A stretch of DNA of 64,000 nucleotides from Cytobacillus oceanisediminis (lineage in GTDB: Bacteria; Bacillota; Bacilli; Bacillales; Cytobacillaceae), in the NCBI RefSeq assembly GCF_004366035.1, contig NZ_SOEE01000001.1, positions 1 through 64,000 on the forward strand, in the 5' to 3' direction. The notes under the pieces are model-generated. The model was not told where the DNA came from, did no database searches, and was given only the letters and a program-made list of their open reading frames with translations. Below, piece by piece: positions 26,526 to 35,251 of the stretch. The translations under genes were made by a program, and so were the position numbers. Positions within the stretch are counted from its first letter, which is position 1. Each line of letters starts with the position of its first letter.

Positions 26526-27347
26526 ATGATTGAACCAAGAGAACATCTAATAAATGAATTAAGAAAATGTGAAGAATGGGAAAAAGACCAGGGTGATTTA
26601 TGGTTATGGGAGAAGCTGGGCAGACTCCCTTTTAAGCTCATTGATAGATTCACACCGGAGTTCATACAAAAAAAGGTTGGAGTGATTCTTGATGAGCTTG
26701 GCACATATATTCAATCAGGAGGAAGATATTTAAGTTCAGCTTCAGCATTAAAGAATTATTATCCCGAACAAAATATTCATACACTGCTGGATGTAGAAGC
26801 CCTGCCAATATCAAAGATGGATGAAGCCGCCGAAAAGCTAAGCTCAAATCGTAAAAGAACCGCTGCATTGCAAGGTGCGAGTACTGGGGTCGGAGGGATT
26901 TTTACCCTGACCATTGATATCCCGCTTCTCCTTGGCATTCAGCTAAAAACCCTGCAGGATATTGCGATTTGCTATGGCTTTGATCCAGCTGATAGGAATG
27001 AAAGAATGTTCATCGTCAAAATTCTGCAATTTGTTTCCAGTGACATTGTAGGAAAAAAAGCCATTCTGCAGCAGCTTTCCATGTTCGGCTCTAAAGAAGA
27101 AGGAGCAAAAAGGGAAGTCGTTTCCGAGCTTCAGGGATGGAGAGAAGTTGTGTTTTCTTACAGGGACCAAATTGGCTGGAAAAAACTTTTCCAAATGATC
27201 CCAATAGCTGGTCTGCTGTTTGGGGCTTTCATAAATCGTTCAGCCGTAAATGATATTGCCGAAGCAGGCATAATCTTATACCGAAAAAGAGTAATCGTTA
27301 ATCGTCTGCAACAGAATATGATTACAGAAATAAAACCGGAGAGCTGA
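26526..27347 (+). CDS. EcsC-family protein
   Basis: The 273-residue protein matches EcsC: amphipathic N-terminal region (EWEKDQGDLWLWEKLGRLPFKLIDRF), a central hydrophobic GASTGVGGIFTLTIDIPLLLGIQLKTLQDIAICYGFD, and a C-terminal IPIAGLLFGAFINRSAVNDIAEAGIILYRKR. EcsC members associate with membranes, but the molecular function is unclear. In B. subtilis ecsC follows the ecsAB ABC transporter; here it stands alone. ATG behind AGAAGGAGAGGACTTTCAAT; a bidirectional terminator overlaps its end. Confidence 0.88.
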   Translation: MIEPREHLINELRKCEEWEKDQGDLWLWEKLGRLPFKLIDRFTPEFIQKKVGVILDELGTYIQSGGRYLSSASALKNYYPEQNIHTLLDVEALPISKMDEAAEKLSSNRKRTAALQGASTGVGGIFTLTIDIPLLLGIQLKTLQDIAICYGFDPADRNERMFIVKILQFVSSDIVGKKAILQQLSMFGSKEEGAKREVVSELQGWREVVFSYRDQIGWKKLFQMIPIAGLLFGAFINRSAVNDIAEAGIILYRKRVIVNRLQQNMITEIKPES

Positions 27348-27364
27348 CAATGGCTCTCCGGTTT
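27331..27364. terminator. Bidirectional terminator
   Basis: AACCGGAGAGC, TGACAAT, GGCTCTCCGGTT with TTATTTA on the plus side and TTATTTC on the minus side, between the convergent EcsC and ResA-like genes. Confidence 0.85.
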
Positions 27365-27367
27365 TAT

Positions 27368-27943
27368 TTATGGAAGCTTTTTGATCTCCTGCTCCATATA
27401 CTCTTCATTTAAGGCTCCCAGGACTTTTTCTCTAATAACACCATCGGAATCAATAAAATAGCTTGTAGGATAGGCCATTATATTATAGTCAGAACCTGCT
27501 TCGCCTTTTACATCCATAGGAATTGTAAAAGTCAGCCCCAGCTCTTTTACGAATTTCTCTGCGTCACCGCTATTTTTTTCTGTGTTTGTGAGATTGACTG
27601 CAAGAATATCGAAATTTTTATCTTTATACTTATTATACAGCTTCTCCATATGCGGCATTTCCGCACGGCAAGGAGGACACCAGCTTGCCCAGAAATTCAA
27701 AAGAACTGCCTTGCCTCTAAAGTCGGAGAGTTTTACTGGGTTTCCTTCCATATCTGTCAGTTCAAAATCAGGAGCAAGGTTCCCTTTCTCCAGACCAACA
27801 GGCAAATCTTCAGGATTCTCCATTTTATCGTATTTCTGCATTTGTCCGGCTTGCTCTACTACCCCTTTTTCCTTGAGAATTGTTTTGTCAACAATAAACA
27901 GCAAAAGGACAATAACTGCGGCAGCGAATAGAAACTTTTTCAT
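27368..27943 (-). CDS. Membrane-anchored thiol-disulfide oxidoreductase (ResA-like)
   Basis: The 191-residue protein has an N-terminal membrane anchor (about residues 3-18) and an extracytoplasmic thioredoxin fold with FWASWCPPCRAEM (redox Cys89 and Cys92) and the cis-Pro region YPTSYFID. This matches the ResA/StoA/CcmG-like group that reduces apocytochrome c haem cysteines or supports spore-cortex maturation. ResA normally belongs to resABCDE. This copy is isolated, so a StoA-like or paralogous role is equally possible. ATG behind GAGGTGTTGGA. Confidence 0.9.
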   Translation of the reverse strand: MKKFLFAAAVIVLLLFIVDKTILKEKGVVEQAGQMQKYDKMENPEDLPVGLEKGNLAPDFELTDMEGNPVKLSDFRGKAVLLNFWASWCPPCRAEMPHMEKLYNKYKDKNFDILAVNLTNTEKNSGDAEKFVKELGLTFTIPMDVKGEAGSDYNIMAYPTSYFIDSDGVIREKVLGALNEEYMEQEIKKLP

Positions 27944-28032
27944 TCCAACACCTCTATACTGATATCCCTATATTTTAGCTGAACTTATCATACTATATGG
28001 GGAATATAGAATCTATAAATGTGCACTCTGTT

Positions 28033-28821
28033 TCAGTGATTGCGGTAAAGAAAAAGCGTCGCAAAAATGGCATAAATTCTAAGCTTTTCTTTTGATGTCA
28101 GACCCTCATCAAAAGAAAGTACAGGTGTATTGGGATCCCTGAACTGCTGCCCCCATTCAAGCGGCATCCATCCTTTCCGAAGGCGTGCTATCCTATTGGA
28201 TTTCTCATCAAGAACCTGAAAATCCGTATGAAAAAATGTTCTAGAAATAGAATATCGATCACAGCCATTCTCATAAACCAGTTTGGATCCATCTTTTTTA
28301 TTAATTATTGTTTCTTTACAGGAGTCTTTCGCAAACGAAATATCGACGCCCTTTTTATCGATTAGGATTGATGCCTCCAGATTATCGTTATGATCATAGA
28401 TACCCAGCCTTCTTGGAAAAAGCCGGTCCAAAAAATAAGGCAAGAACCATCGAAACTTCCACATTTTCATATCCCTGATTTCACCAACCTGCCTTCCTTC
28501 CGGATCAAAGAGCACCATTCTAAGGGAAGGAGCCGGCAAAAAAGCGATCATTAAATTTGACTGGCATAACAATGAGAGAAGTGCTTGTCTGCTTTTAGTG
28601 GAATTTCTCTCCAATATCTCGGCCGCCCTTTGCTTATTCAGCAAGTGAATTTGATGGCACAGAGAACTATATATGATGAAAGGGATTAGGAAAAGAATTA
28701 AATTTGTCCGTGGAGAATCATTTATGAAAACCAAGAGAAAGAAAAATGGAGGTACAAGTGCGGCAAGGCTTGCATTTATTGAGATGTCAGCTGTTTTCCG
28801 GTAATATTGCTGGATATTCAT
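28033..28821 (-). CDS. Hypothetical protein with two N-terminal membrane helices
   Basis: The 262-residue protein has two membrane segments at about residues 18-33 and 40-55, then a soluble domain of beta-strand character (LRMVLFDPEGRQVGEIRDMK, LGIYDHNDNLEASILIDKKG, RYSISRTFFHTDFQVLDEKS). Repeated strands and a phospholipid-scramblase-like rhythm suggest a tubby/LURP-one type barrel, which would bind lipids. That is an inference from pattern only. ATG behind GGGGGAGACACACTG. Monocistronic. No known family is confirmed. Confidence 0.65.
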   Translation of the reverse strand: MNIQQYYRKTADISINASLAALVPPFFFLLVFINDSPRTNLILFLIPFIIYSSLCHQIHLLNKQRAAEILERNSTKSRQALLSLLCQSNLMIAFLPAPSLRMVLFDPEGRQVGEIRDMKMWKFRWFLPYFLDRLFPRRLGIYDHNDNLEASILIDKKGVDISFAKDSCKETIINKKDGSKLVYENGCDRYSISRTFFHTDFQVLDEKSNRIARLRKGWMPLEWGQQFRDPNTPVLSFDEGLTSKEKLRIYAIFATLFLYRNH

Positions 28822-28981
28822 CAGTGTGTCTCCCCCGCTATATGTATTTCTCTATATTCTATTAATTAATTTCAAAAAAATGAATTTTTGGAAGGATTTT
28901 ATGAGTGTACATATCGCTGTATCAGCAGAAAGTCTGTTTGAGCTTTTCCTTAACACCTTTATTCGCTGATTTTCCTTCAAA

Positions 28982-29012
28982 TAAAAAAGCTGACGGACAC
29001 TTTCCGCCAGCT
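28982..29012 (-). terminator. Intrinsic terminator of the subtilase gene
   Basis: Minus-strand AGCTGGCGGA, AAGTG, TCCGTCAGCT, then TTTTTATTTG, 13 bases after the protease stop. Confidence 0.85.
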
Positions 29013-29024
29013 CGCTTGATGGAA

Positions 29025-30365
29025 TTACTTTAAAGCATTAACTGCATTAATTAGCCCATGGCCAGATTGTTCGTCGTATCCAGGCTTGAAGATATCTTCT
29101 GAAGAAGATTGAATGATCTGTTTTACTTGTGCAGGAGAGATTTGGTCTTTCCCATGTTTTGCGATGATAACACCAGCCAGTGCTGCAACTTTCGGAGCGG
29201 CCATAGAAGTCCCGCCTTTATATCCATATCCACCGCCAGGGATTGTTGCTAATGCCAAATAAGTATTGTCTCTGCCAGCTCCAGTATTTGGATCATAGTT
29301 TGGTCCCAAGTCTCCGCCAGGTGCCATGACATCAATTTTGCCGACACCGTAATTGGAATAGAAAGCAAGATTCTTTAAAGCTCCTCCCGCAGATACACGA
29401 ATCATCAATTGACTGCTGGGGCTTCTGTGTGTTGCACCGTTATCAGAACCTGACAGCTGTCCCGGGCTCTTTAAATCAACAGCGTTATTGCCTGCAGAAC
29501 CAACTACAGTAACGCCTTTTTGAATCGCATATTTGATGGCTCTGTTAAACATTTGCACATCCGCTACGGTTTCCTTCGTTGTATACTCGGGATTCTGGAA
29601 CCAGTCATAGCCGCCAAGAGACATGTTGACAACATCCACATTGTCGTCCGCAGCAGTCATTAAAGCTTCGGCGATATGGGAAGTCGCTGCGCCGCCATCA
29701 GGGCCGAATACACGGTATGCTGCTACCTTCAAGTCAGGTCCGACACCCATAGTTCTTCCTTTCGCTGCGATGGAACCTGCAACATGGGTTCCATGGCTGT
29801 TTTCATCCATTGGATCTGGGTAGCCGGGAACAAAGGATTTACCATATGCGTAATTTTCTTTTAAATCTGGATGATTATAGTCAATACCTGTATCGATTAC
29901 ACCAACAACGATGTCTTTACCGTCAGCTGCTTTTCCAGTTCCTCCTGGAAGATTCCATGACGCACCATTATTTGTTACTTGTTTGATATCCCATTGCAGA
30001 TTGTTGTATAGATCTGCATTATCTAATGGAAGATCTGCATCTACTGCAGGAGATTCGGGATAAATAACATTTTCAGCGCCAGCTGACAATACCAAGGAAG
30101 ACTTCCGGATTTCATTAAGAAAATTAGGATTTGCCGATGAAACCTCAACAGCTCCTAATTTTTCGAGCTTATTCTCTAGTTGTCCTCCAGATTTTCTCAA
30201 TAGGTCTGTATAGCCTGCAGGAAGCTTTCCTTCATCTTTAAAAACGACTAAATAACTCTTTTCAACCGTTTGGGCTTGTCCAATGCTGACAGAACCCGCA
30301 AAAACAGCTGAGGCACATAATGCCAAACTTAATGTACCCGTAACGATGCCCTTCTTAATATTCAT
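29025..30365 (-). CDS. Secreted subtilisin-like serine protease (S8)
   Basis: The 446-residue preproprotein has a Sec signal peptide with a probable Ala-x-Ala-type cleavage near residue 32, an I9-like propeptide (SYLVVFKDEGKLP... to about residue 110), and the catalytic domain: Asp158 (VGVIDTGID), His191 (ENSHGTHVAGS), Asn294 (SAGNN, oxyanion hole) and Ser388 (GGTSMAAPKVAAL). Exported endopeptidase, autoprocessed. An unusual insert of about 25 residues lies before the catalytic Ser (DLGPNYDPNTGAGRDNTY). ATG behind AGGGGGTCTC. Monocistronic with a terminator. It differs from the classical extracellular subtilisins in its long propeptide linker (VIYPESPAVDADLPLDN). Confidence 0.95.
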   Translation of the reverse strand: MNIKKGIVTGTLSLALCASAVFAGSVSIGQAQTVEKSYLVVFKDEGKLPAGYTDLLRKSGGQLENKLEKLGAVEVSSANPNFLNEIRKSSLVLSAGAENVIYPESPAVDADLPLDNADLYNNLQWDIKQVTNNGASWNLPGGTGKAADGKDIVVGVIDTGIDYNHPDLKENYAYGKSFVPGYPDPMDENSHGTHVAGSIAAKGRTMGVGPDLKVAAYRVFGPDGGAATSHIAEALMTAADDNVDVVNMSLGGYDWFQNPEYTTKETVADVQMFNRAIKYAIQKGVTVVGSAGNNAVDLKSPGQLSGSDNGATHRSPSSQLMIRVSAGGALKNLAFYSNYGVGKIDVMAPGGDLGPNYDPNTGAGRDNTYLALATIPGGGYGYKGGTSMAAPKVAALAGVIIAKHGKDQISPAQVKQIIQSSSEDIFKPGYDEQSGHGLINAVNALK

Positions 30366-30596
30366 TTTTTATAGAGACCCCCTTATATTTTCTAATTTTC
30401 ATTATATTCAAAATAGGGAGATCAACCAATCTTTGTATTTCGACATACTTCTTCGTCATTTTGCAGAAAACAATACTAAAGACTCATATATACTTTTTAT
30501 ATTTTAAGCTTGTCTGGGTCTATTTACTTGATACTCAATCCAAAACTTTGTTTATTCCTTGTCAGCCCTGTCGAAAAGACTAGACTATTTCCTTAA

Positions 30597-30626
30597 GAAA
30601 AAACCGCATCTTATTAGATACGGTTT
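30597..30626 (-). terminator. Intrinsic terminator of the patatin-like gene
   Basis: Minus-strand AAACCGTATC, TAATAA, GATGCGGTTT, then TTTCTTAAGG. Confidence 0.85.
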
Positions 30627-30628
30627 GG

Positions 30629-31474
30629 CTAAAATTGATTGATTCTCTCAAAGGATTTTCTTGCATCTTCATATCCTTGCAGATATAACTTTTCCAATTT
30701 TTGAGGATTCCGTTCCATCCGTCCCACTGTTAATGGCTCCTGCGGCTGGATGACAAGAACTGTCCCTTTCTTCTCTTCCTGTTCAACATAACGGAGGGTC
30801 TCATTATAGGTCCGGTAGCGTTCCTCCAATGCTTTCTGAAGCCCAGTGTATTGCGGATATTTCCTTTTGACCATAAAAGTAAATTTAGATGGCTTTTTGG
30901 AATACCCCCTGTTTCTTGTCAAGATTACTATATTTTTTTTGAATCCATCTTGCTGGGCTTTTTTGATTGGTATAGGGTCGCTGATTCCGCCATCAAGGAG
31001 GACCCGGCTATTAAAGTCTACCTCCGGAGCAATAAAAGGCAAGGAACTGGATGCTTTTAAAACCTTAAGCATATCTTTGCCATAATCCTTCTTACTGAAA
31101 TACACCGGTTTACCTGTATGACAATCAGTTGTTCCAATGACAAACTCAGACTTATTTTTATAAAACTCATCATAGTGATATGGGACAAGCTTATTCGGTA
31201 TTTCATCAAAAATAAAATCCATCCCGAAAAACTGACGGGATTTAAAGTAATTCCGCCATGAGATATATCGGGAATCTGTAACATAATCCACATTCACAAT
31301 TCTATTCCTGCCCTTTTGCTTGGACAAGTAAGAAGCTGCATTGCATGCCCCTGCAGAAACTCCAATTACATAAGGAAAGAAGAGGTCCTGCTCAAGAAAA
31401 TATTCGAGAACCCCCGCTGTGTATACTCCTCGCATTCCTCCGCCTTCTAGCACAAGACCCGCTTCCCTGATCAC
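30629..31474 (-). CDS. Patatin-like phospholipase (YjjU-type)
   Basis: The 281-residue protein has the patatin oxyanion-hole motif GGGMRGVYTAG (11-21), the nucleophile elbow GVSAGAC (Ser40) and the dyad Asp in LLDGGISDPIPI (about residue 162). It is a serine acyl hydrolase with a Ser-Asp dyad. Closest in layout to E. coli YjjU and Bacillus relatives; lipid substrate unknown. The start is GTG, with AAAGGAAGATGAGCG upstream and no ATG nearby. No signal peptide, so cytosolic or membrane-peripheral. Monocistronic. Confidence 0.92.
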   Translation of the reverse strand: MIREAGLVLEGGGMRGVYTAGVLEYFLEQDLFFPYVIGVSAGACNAASYLSKQKGRNRIVNVDYVTDSRYISWRNYFKSRQFFGMDFIFDEIPNKLVPYHYDEFYKNKSEFVIGTTDCHTGKPVYFSKKDYGKDMLKVLKASSSLPFIAPEVDFNSRVLLDGGISDPIPIKKAQQDGFKKNIVILTRNRGYSKKPSKFTFMVKRKYPQYTGLQKALEERYRTYNETLRYVEQEEKKGTVLVIQPQEPLTVGRMERNPQKLEKLYLQGYEDARKSFERINQF

Positions 31475-31568
31475 CGCTCATCTTCCTTTCATTCTTTTAA
31501 TGCTATACTACCAAAATATTAACCTCTCATATACAAATATGCCCAAAAAGAAAGAACATGCCATGAAT

Positions 31569-32345
31569 TCAGGCAAGTTCCCTTCTTTTAAAGATAGCAA
31601 TTGATGCAAGCAGGGAAAGCGTGATCATGATTACAGAAACAATAATGCTCGGCAGCAATTCATCTGGGAGATTACTGCCCATGATAAAAGCATTCGCATA
31701 AGCAGACAGCAGCGCCGGGCTCCACTCCAGCAGATGAGGGAGCGAACTGCTCAATATGCTTAATATGACAATGATGCCAATAGAAATAAATCCGACTGCT
31801 CCAGGCGATTTCATAAAGGTATTGAACAATATTACTACAGTTACTATAAGGGTAAGCCAGATACCGTTAACAAAGAAGGACTGGAGAAAATCCATAAAAG
31901 AAATAAATTCAAACAATACACCTACATAATACCAGGAGAGGAAATAACTCAAAAAATATGAAATCCAAATGAGAATCATAGAACTAGCCCACTTCGCCGT
32001 TACAAACCACGCATATGAAACAGGTTTTACCAGTATAAGCCCCGCCACACCGCTTTTCCTTTCTCCAGCAATAGTCCCCATTGTAATTAATACAATAATA
32101 AGCACACCAAACGTATTGAACTGGCTGAGACTGGCAGCAAGCGCCTCACCTGCTGATGGGACAGGAAGCTCGATGACCGCCCCTTCCGGCAGCCCTCCAA
32201 GAGAATCAATAATCTGAGGCATATAATATAATGTCAGCGGCTCTTTTACAGCTATCATAATAAAAGTAAGCGGCACCCATATCCATTTGAAATTTCTGGA
32301 CATTTCAAGCATTTCTTTTTTAAATAAAGTCATCCATTGATTCAT
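31569..32345 (-). CDS. ABC transporter permease (YxlG-like)
   Basis: The 258-residue ABC-2 type permease has about six membrane helices. Features typical of the class: TIAGERKSGVAGLILVKPVSYAWFVTAKW (coupling region) and ISYFLSYFLSWYYVGVLF. It forms an exporter with the ATPase encoded just upstream, whose stop overlaps this start (ATGA). In B. subtilis yxlEFG belong to the sigY operon and influence SigY activity; here no sigY is present beside it. The substrate is unknown. Ribosome binding site AAGGTGGTG inside the upstream gene. Confidence 0.88.
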   Translation of the reverse strand: MNQWMTLFKKEMLEMSRNFKWIWVPLTFIMIAVKEPLTLYYMPQIIDSLGGLPEGAVIELPVPSAGEALAASLSQFNTFGVLIIVLITMGTIAGERKSGVAGLILVKPVSYAWFVTAKWASSMILIWISYFLSYFLSWYYVGVLFEFISFMDFLQSFFVNGIWLTLIVTVVILFNTFMKSPGAVGFISIGIIVILSILSSSLPHLLEWSPALLSAYANAFIMGSNLPDELLPSIIVSVIMITLSLLASIAIFKRRELA

Positions 32346-33247
32346 TTTTGCACCACCTTCATGAAGACATCCTCCAGCCTCGTTCTGCTGATTTCAAACT
32401 TAACCAGCGGCAAGTTCCTTTGCATAATCTCAGTTAAGAATAGTTCTCTAGCATATTCTATATCCTCTACAAAAAAGCTCGCATACTCTCCATCCAATTT
32501 CATTGAAGAAACGGGCTGAAGCAGAGATAATTCTTCTGCATATTGCAGTGTATTCTCCTTAAAAGCCAAGTCAATCTTTGCCTGCTGATGTTTAGTTCTC
32601 AGGCCTGTCAATGTCCCTGATTCAACTAGTTCACCATTATGGAGAAATAGTATTTCATCACAAATCTCTTCTGCATCATTTAGTATATGAGTTGAAAATA
32701 GGATAGCTGATTCTTTTTTCAGCTTATCCATCAGCTCCAGCACTTCTCTGCGTCCAAATGGGTCGAGCGCAGAAACCGGTTCATCAAGCATTACGAGCTT
32801 CGGACGGTGGATTATAGCCTGTGCAATGCCAAGCCGCTGCTTCATGCCTCCTGAATATTTTCCAATCCGCCGATTCTTAGCTTCAGCTATACCGGTAAGT
32901 TCAAGAAGCTCTTTTGCTCTGTCTTTGGCTTCTGATTTCGGAAGTCCGGCAAGCTGGCCTGCATATTCGAGAAACTCGTTGCCTGTCATCCATTCATAAA
33001 AAACAGGAAATTGAGGCAGATAGCCTATTAATCTTCGGAAATCTGCTTTTTCTGCCCCTTCAAACACGATCGAACCGGAATCTGGCTTCACCAGGCCTGC
33101 AAGCATTTTTAATGTGGTTGTTTTTCCTGCCCCGTTTGCTCCCAGAAGGGCAATACATTTTCTTTCAGATAATTGGAAGTCCATACCTTTTATTACTTCC
33201 TGGTCCTGGAACTGCTTTTTTATGTTTATTATGTTTACAACTGGCAT
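32342..33247 (-). CDS. ABC transporter ATP-binding protein (YxlF-like)
   Basis: The 301-residue ATPase has Walker A LLGANGAGKTTTLK (about 34-47), Q-loop IGYLPQFPVFYEWMT, signature KYSGGMKQRLGIAQAI, Walker B KLVMLDEPVSALDP and the switch His in LFSTHIL. The C-terminal extension of about 80 residues is typical of bacitracin/YxlF-like exporters. The ATG at 33247 is two bases after the stop of the upstream small gene. An extended N-terminus reading through that gene is rejected. It couples ATP hydrolysis to the adjacent permease. Confidence 0.93.
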   Translation of the reverse strand: MPVVNIINIKKQFQDQEVIKGMDFQLSERKCIALLGANGAGKTTTLKMLAGLVKPDSGSIVFEGAEKADFRRLIGYLPQFPVFYEWMTGNEFLEYAGQLAGLPKSEAKDRAKELLELTGIAEAKNRRIGKYSGGMKQRLGIAQAIIHRPKLVMLDEPVSALDPFGRREVLELMDKLKKESAILFSTHILNDAEEICDEILFLHNGELVESGTLTGLRTKHQQAKIDLAFKENTLQYAEELSLLQPVSSMKLDGEYASFFVEDIEYARELFLTEIMQRNLPLVKFEISRTRLEDVFMKVVQK

Positions 33248-33249
33248 TA

Positions 33250-33447
33250 TCAGCTTCTCCTTCCGAAAATAAAGTAAATAATTGGCCCCAGCAGGTTTAT
33301 AAATAAAACGATGAGAGCCCATACCCATTTTGGCCCATTTGCTTTTTCTATTTTTACTAGATCAATAATGGCAACAGCCACTAAAATAAGCTGAATGATG
33401 ACTATAGGTGCAAGAATTGCCCAGTTAATGCTCTCTAAAAATTCCAT
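33250..33447 (-). CDS. YxlE-like small membrane protein
   Basis: The 65-residue protein has two membrane helices (about residues 8-30 and 40-60) and the ending GPIIYFIFGRRS characteristic of PLDc_N/YxlE-type proteins. In B. subtilis YxlE cooperates with YxlD as a negative regulator of SigY. First gene of the three-gene operon with the ABC exporter. ATG behind AGGGAGGACAACAAA. The absence of sigY-yxlC-yxlD suggests an independent role or a relocated operon. Confidence 0.85.
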   Translation of the reverse strand: MEFLESINWAILAPIVIIQLILVAVAIIDLVKIEKANGPKWVWALIVLFINLLGPIIYFIFGRRS

Positions 33448-33529
33448 TTTGTTGTCCTCCCTGATTTGTTATGTCATTCATATGACGTGCAAGTTCATAA
33501 AACGTTCACTGGGAATTCAATTGTTTTTA

Positions 33530-33560
33530 AACAAAAAAAACACCCCAATAATGGAGCGCT
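33530..33560 (-). terminator. Weak terminator of the WYL regulator gene
   Basis: Minus-strand GCGCTCC, ATTATT, GGGGTGT (with three GU pairs), then TTTTTTTGTTT. Confidence 0.5.
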
Positions 33561-33587
33561 TTAAAGTTTAATAGAATAAGGAAGGGG

Positions 33588-34589
33588 TTAATCTGTTTCT
33601 TTTTCATAAACAGACATCATATTGCTGATTTCGTTTGTTACTTGATCAATTAGTGAGGACGGCGAGAGTACCTTCGCCTGGTTACCCCAGTTGAGGAGCC
33701 ATTTGACTAGACCATCACTCACAATGGCTTTTGCTGTTAATACGAAATGGTTTTCATCAAGCTTTCTTATGTCTGCATCCCGCCCGAATTTATCAATGAT
33801 CACGTTGATCAGATCGTTATGGAACCGGATTTTTATCCACTCTTCAGAGCCGGCATACATATGAAAGGTTGAGCTCACATACCTGGATACATCAAAGGGT
33901 TCATATGCGAACTGTTCTTCCGTTATATTTACATTGCGCAGACGGTCAATCCGGTAATGGCGGATTTCCTCTTTAGCAAAGTAATAGGCTATTAAATAAT
34001 AAAAATCATTTACCCAGGTGAGCGCCAGCGGCTTGACCCTGTATTGCCCTCCATTGTGGCTTAAAACAAATTCCTTGTTAAGATTATATCTTCCATATTG
34101 AAATGTGACGATTCTCCGCTCGGAAATGGCTTCATGCAAATCATTGATAGCCAGCCGAACCAGTTTGCTTTCACTTTTTACAGAGGAATCGATCAAAATT
34201 TCATTATGCAGCTTTTTGGCATGATGACTGCTTGTCAGCTTTTTAATTTTCCGGATCAGCTGTTTCGTCTCATCTTTCGTGATGAAGCGTGCAGAAGCAA
34301 CGGCATCAATCAGCATACGCAATTCATAAAGCTCGAATAGACGGTATTGATGGCTGTAGAACTTCGGCATTCCCTCTTTTTCCTGGTTGATGGTAATATC
34401 GAATTTTGCTTCAATCAGGTGCTCAATATCGTCCCTCAGTGAGTTTTTGTTTAATTTCACATCCGGTCCATATTCCTTTTTAAAGCGTTCAGTTATATCG
34501 TCAAGTGTATATTCATTTTCTTCATCAGTCTGCTCTCTTAGAATCTCCATAAGCTTGAGCATCCTTTGTTTGTTATCAAGTCTATTCAT
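33588..34589 (-). CDS. HTH-WYL transcriptional regulator
   Basis: The 333-residue regulator has an N-terminal winged HTH (QRMLKLMEILREQTDEENEYTLDDITERFKKEYG, with the recognition region NKNSLRDDIEHLIEA). The central WYL domain follows: RIVTFQYGRYN, RVKPLALTWVNDFYYLIAYY, EEIRHYRIDRLRNVNITEEQF. A C-terminal WCX-type extension then reads WIKIRFHNDLINVIIDKFG. WYL domains bind ligands or nucleic acids and often govern stress or defence genes. ATG behind GGGGTGAAGTA. It is adjacent to the yxlE-type operon but has its own terminator, so a link is only positional. Confidence 0.9.
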   Translation of the reverse strand: MNRLDNKQRMLKLMEILREQTDEENEYTLDDITERFKKEYGPDVKLNKNSLRDDIEHLIEAKFDITINQEKEGMPKFYSHQYRLFELYELRMLIDAVASARFITKDETKQLIRKIKKLTSSHHAKKLHNEILIDSSVKSESKLVRLAINDLHEAISERRIVTFQYGRYNLNKEFVLSHNGGQYRVKPLALTWVNDFYYLIAYYFAKEEIRHYRIDRLRNVNITEEQFAYEPFDVSRYVSSTFHMYAGSEEWIKIRFHNDLINVIIDKFGRDADIRKLDENHFVLTAKAIVSDGLVKWLLNWGNQAKVLSPSSLIDQVTNEISNMMSVYEKETD

Positions 34590-34643
34590 TACTTCACCCC
34601 GTGTACTTTATAACTAAAAGCTCTGCAGAATTAATTATCCATG

Positions 34644-34674
34644 AAAAAAAGCCCAGTGGCAACGGCCCTGGGCT
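34644..34674 (-). terminator. Intrinsic terminator of the DUF4870 gene
   Basis: Minus-strand AGCCCAGGGCC, GTT, GCCACTGGGCT, then TTTTTTCATG. Confidence 0.88.
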
Positions 34675-34682
34675 CTGTTTCG

Positions 34683-35021
34683 TTACTTTAAAATCCTGAA
34701 AACTAGTGGTATTCTGTACTCCTTGCCTTCATACGCTTTAACAGCAGCTACTATCGTGAAGATGAAAGCAAGGATTCCCACGATCCAAATAGTAATCACT
34801 CCAATTAAGATGATCATGAGCACAACACTGATGACACTGTAAATCGTATAGGAAATTAAAAAATTCAAATATTCCTTGCCATGATAATCCACAAACTCCG
34901 AGTCATTCTTTTTTAAGAGCCAAATGACCAGCGGTCCGATAAAAGTTGTAAAAAAGCTGGTTACATAGATGGCTGCTGCTAAAAGCCTTTCATCATTGGA
35001 AGGCACTTTATAATCATTCAT
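34683..35021 (-). CDS. DUF4870 (Tic20-like) membrane protein
   Basis: The 112-residue protein has three membrane helices and the family hallmarks ERLLAAAIYVTSFFTTFIGPLVIWLLKK, FVDYHGKEYLNFLISYTIY and the final YEGKEYRIPLVFRIL. DUF4870 proteins are widespread in Bacilli; function unknown. ATG behind TAGGAGGAAACAGA. Monocistronic, with a strong terminator. Confidence 0.9.
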   Translation of the reverse strand: MNDYKVPSNDERLLAAAIYVTSFFTTFIGPLVIWLLKKNDSEFVDYHGKEYLNFLISYTIYSVISVVLMIILIGVITIWIVGILAFIFTIVAAVKAYEGKEYRIPLVFRILK

Positions 35022-35251
35022 TCTGTTTCCTCCTAATAATCCTCAAATATATATTATGATTTCTTCTATATTATTTACGTTATTCGTTTTAAAAGGTTTC
35101 ATGTATTTTTTAATTTTTGCATCCTTCCCTAAAATCCGTAAAACCTTAATTTCAAGTTCTTGATTAGGACAACTTGAATACAAATGTTAGAGACAGGCAT
35201 TGCGCCATGACTTTGCCTAATTTTTTACCTGCTTAGGAAGGTGATATATAG

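Noticed and set aside
31419..31604. Short plus-strand ORF ending MPKKKEHAMNSGKFPSFKDSN
   Set aside because: No ribosome binding site, and it overlaps the end of the ABC permease gene.
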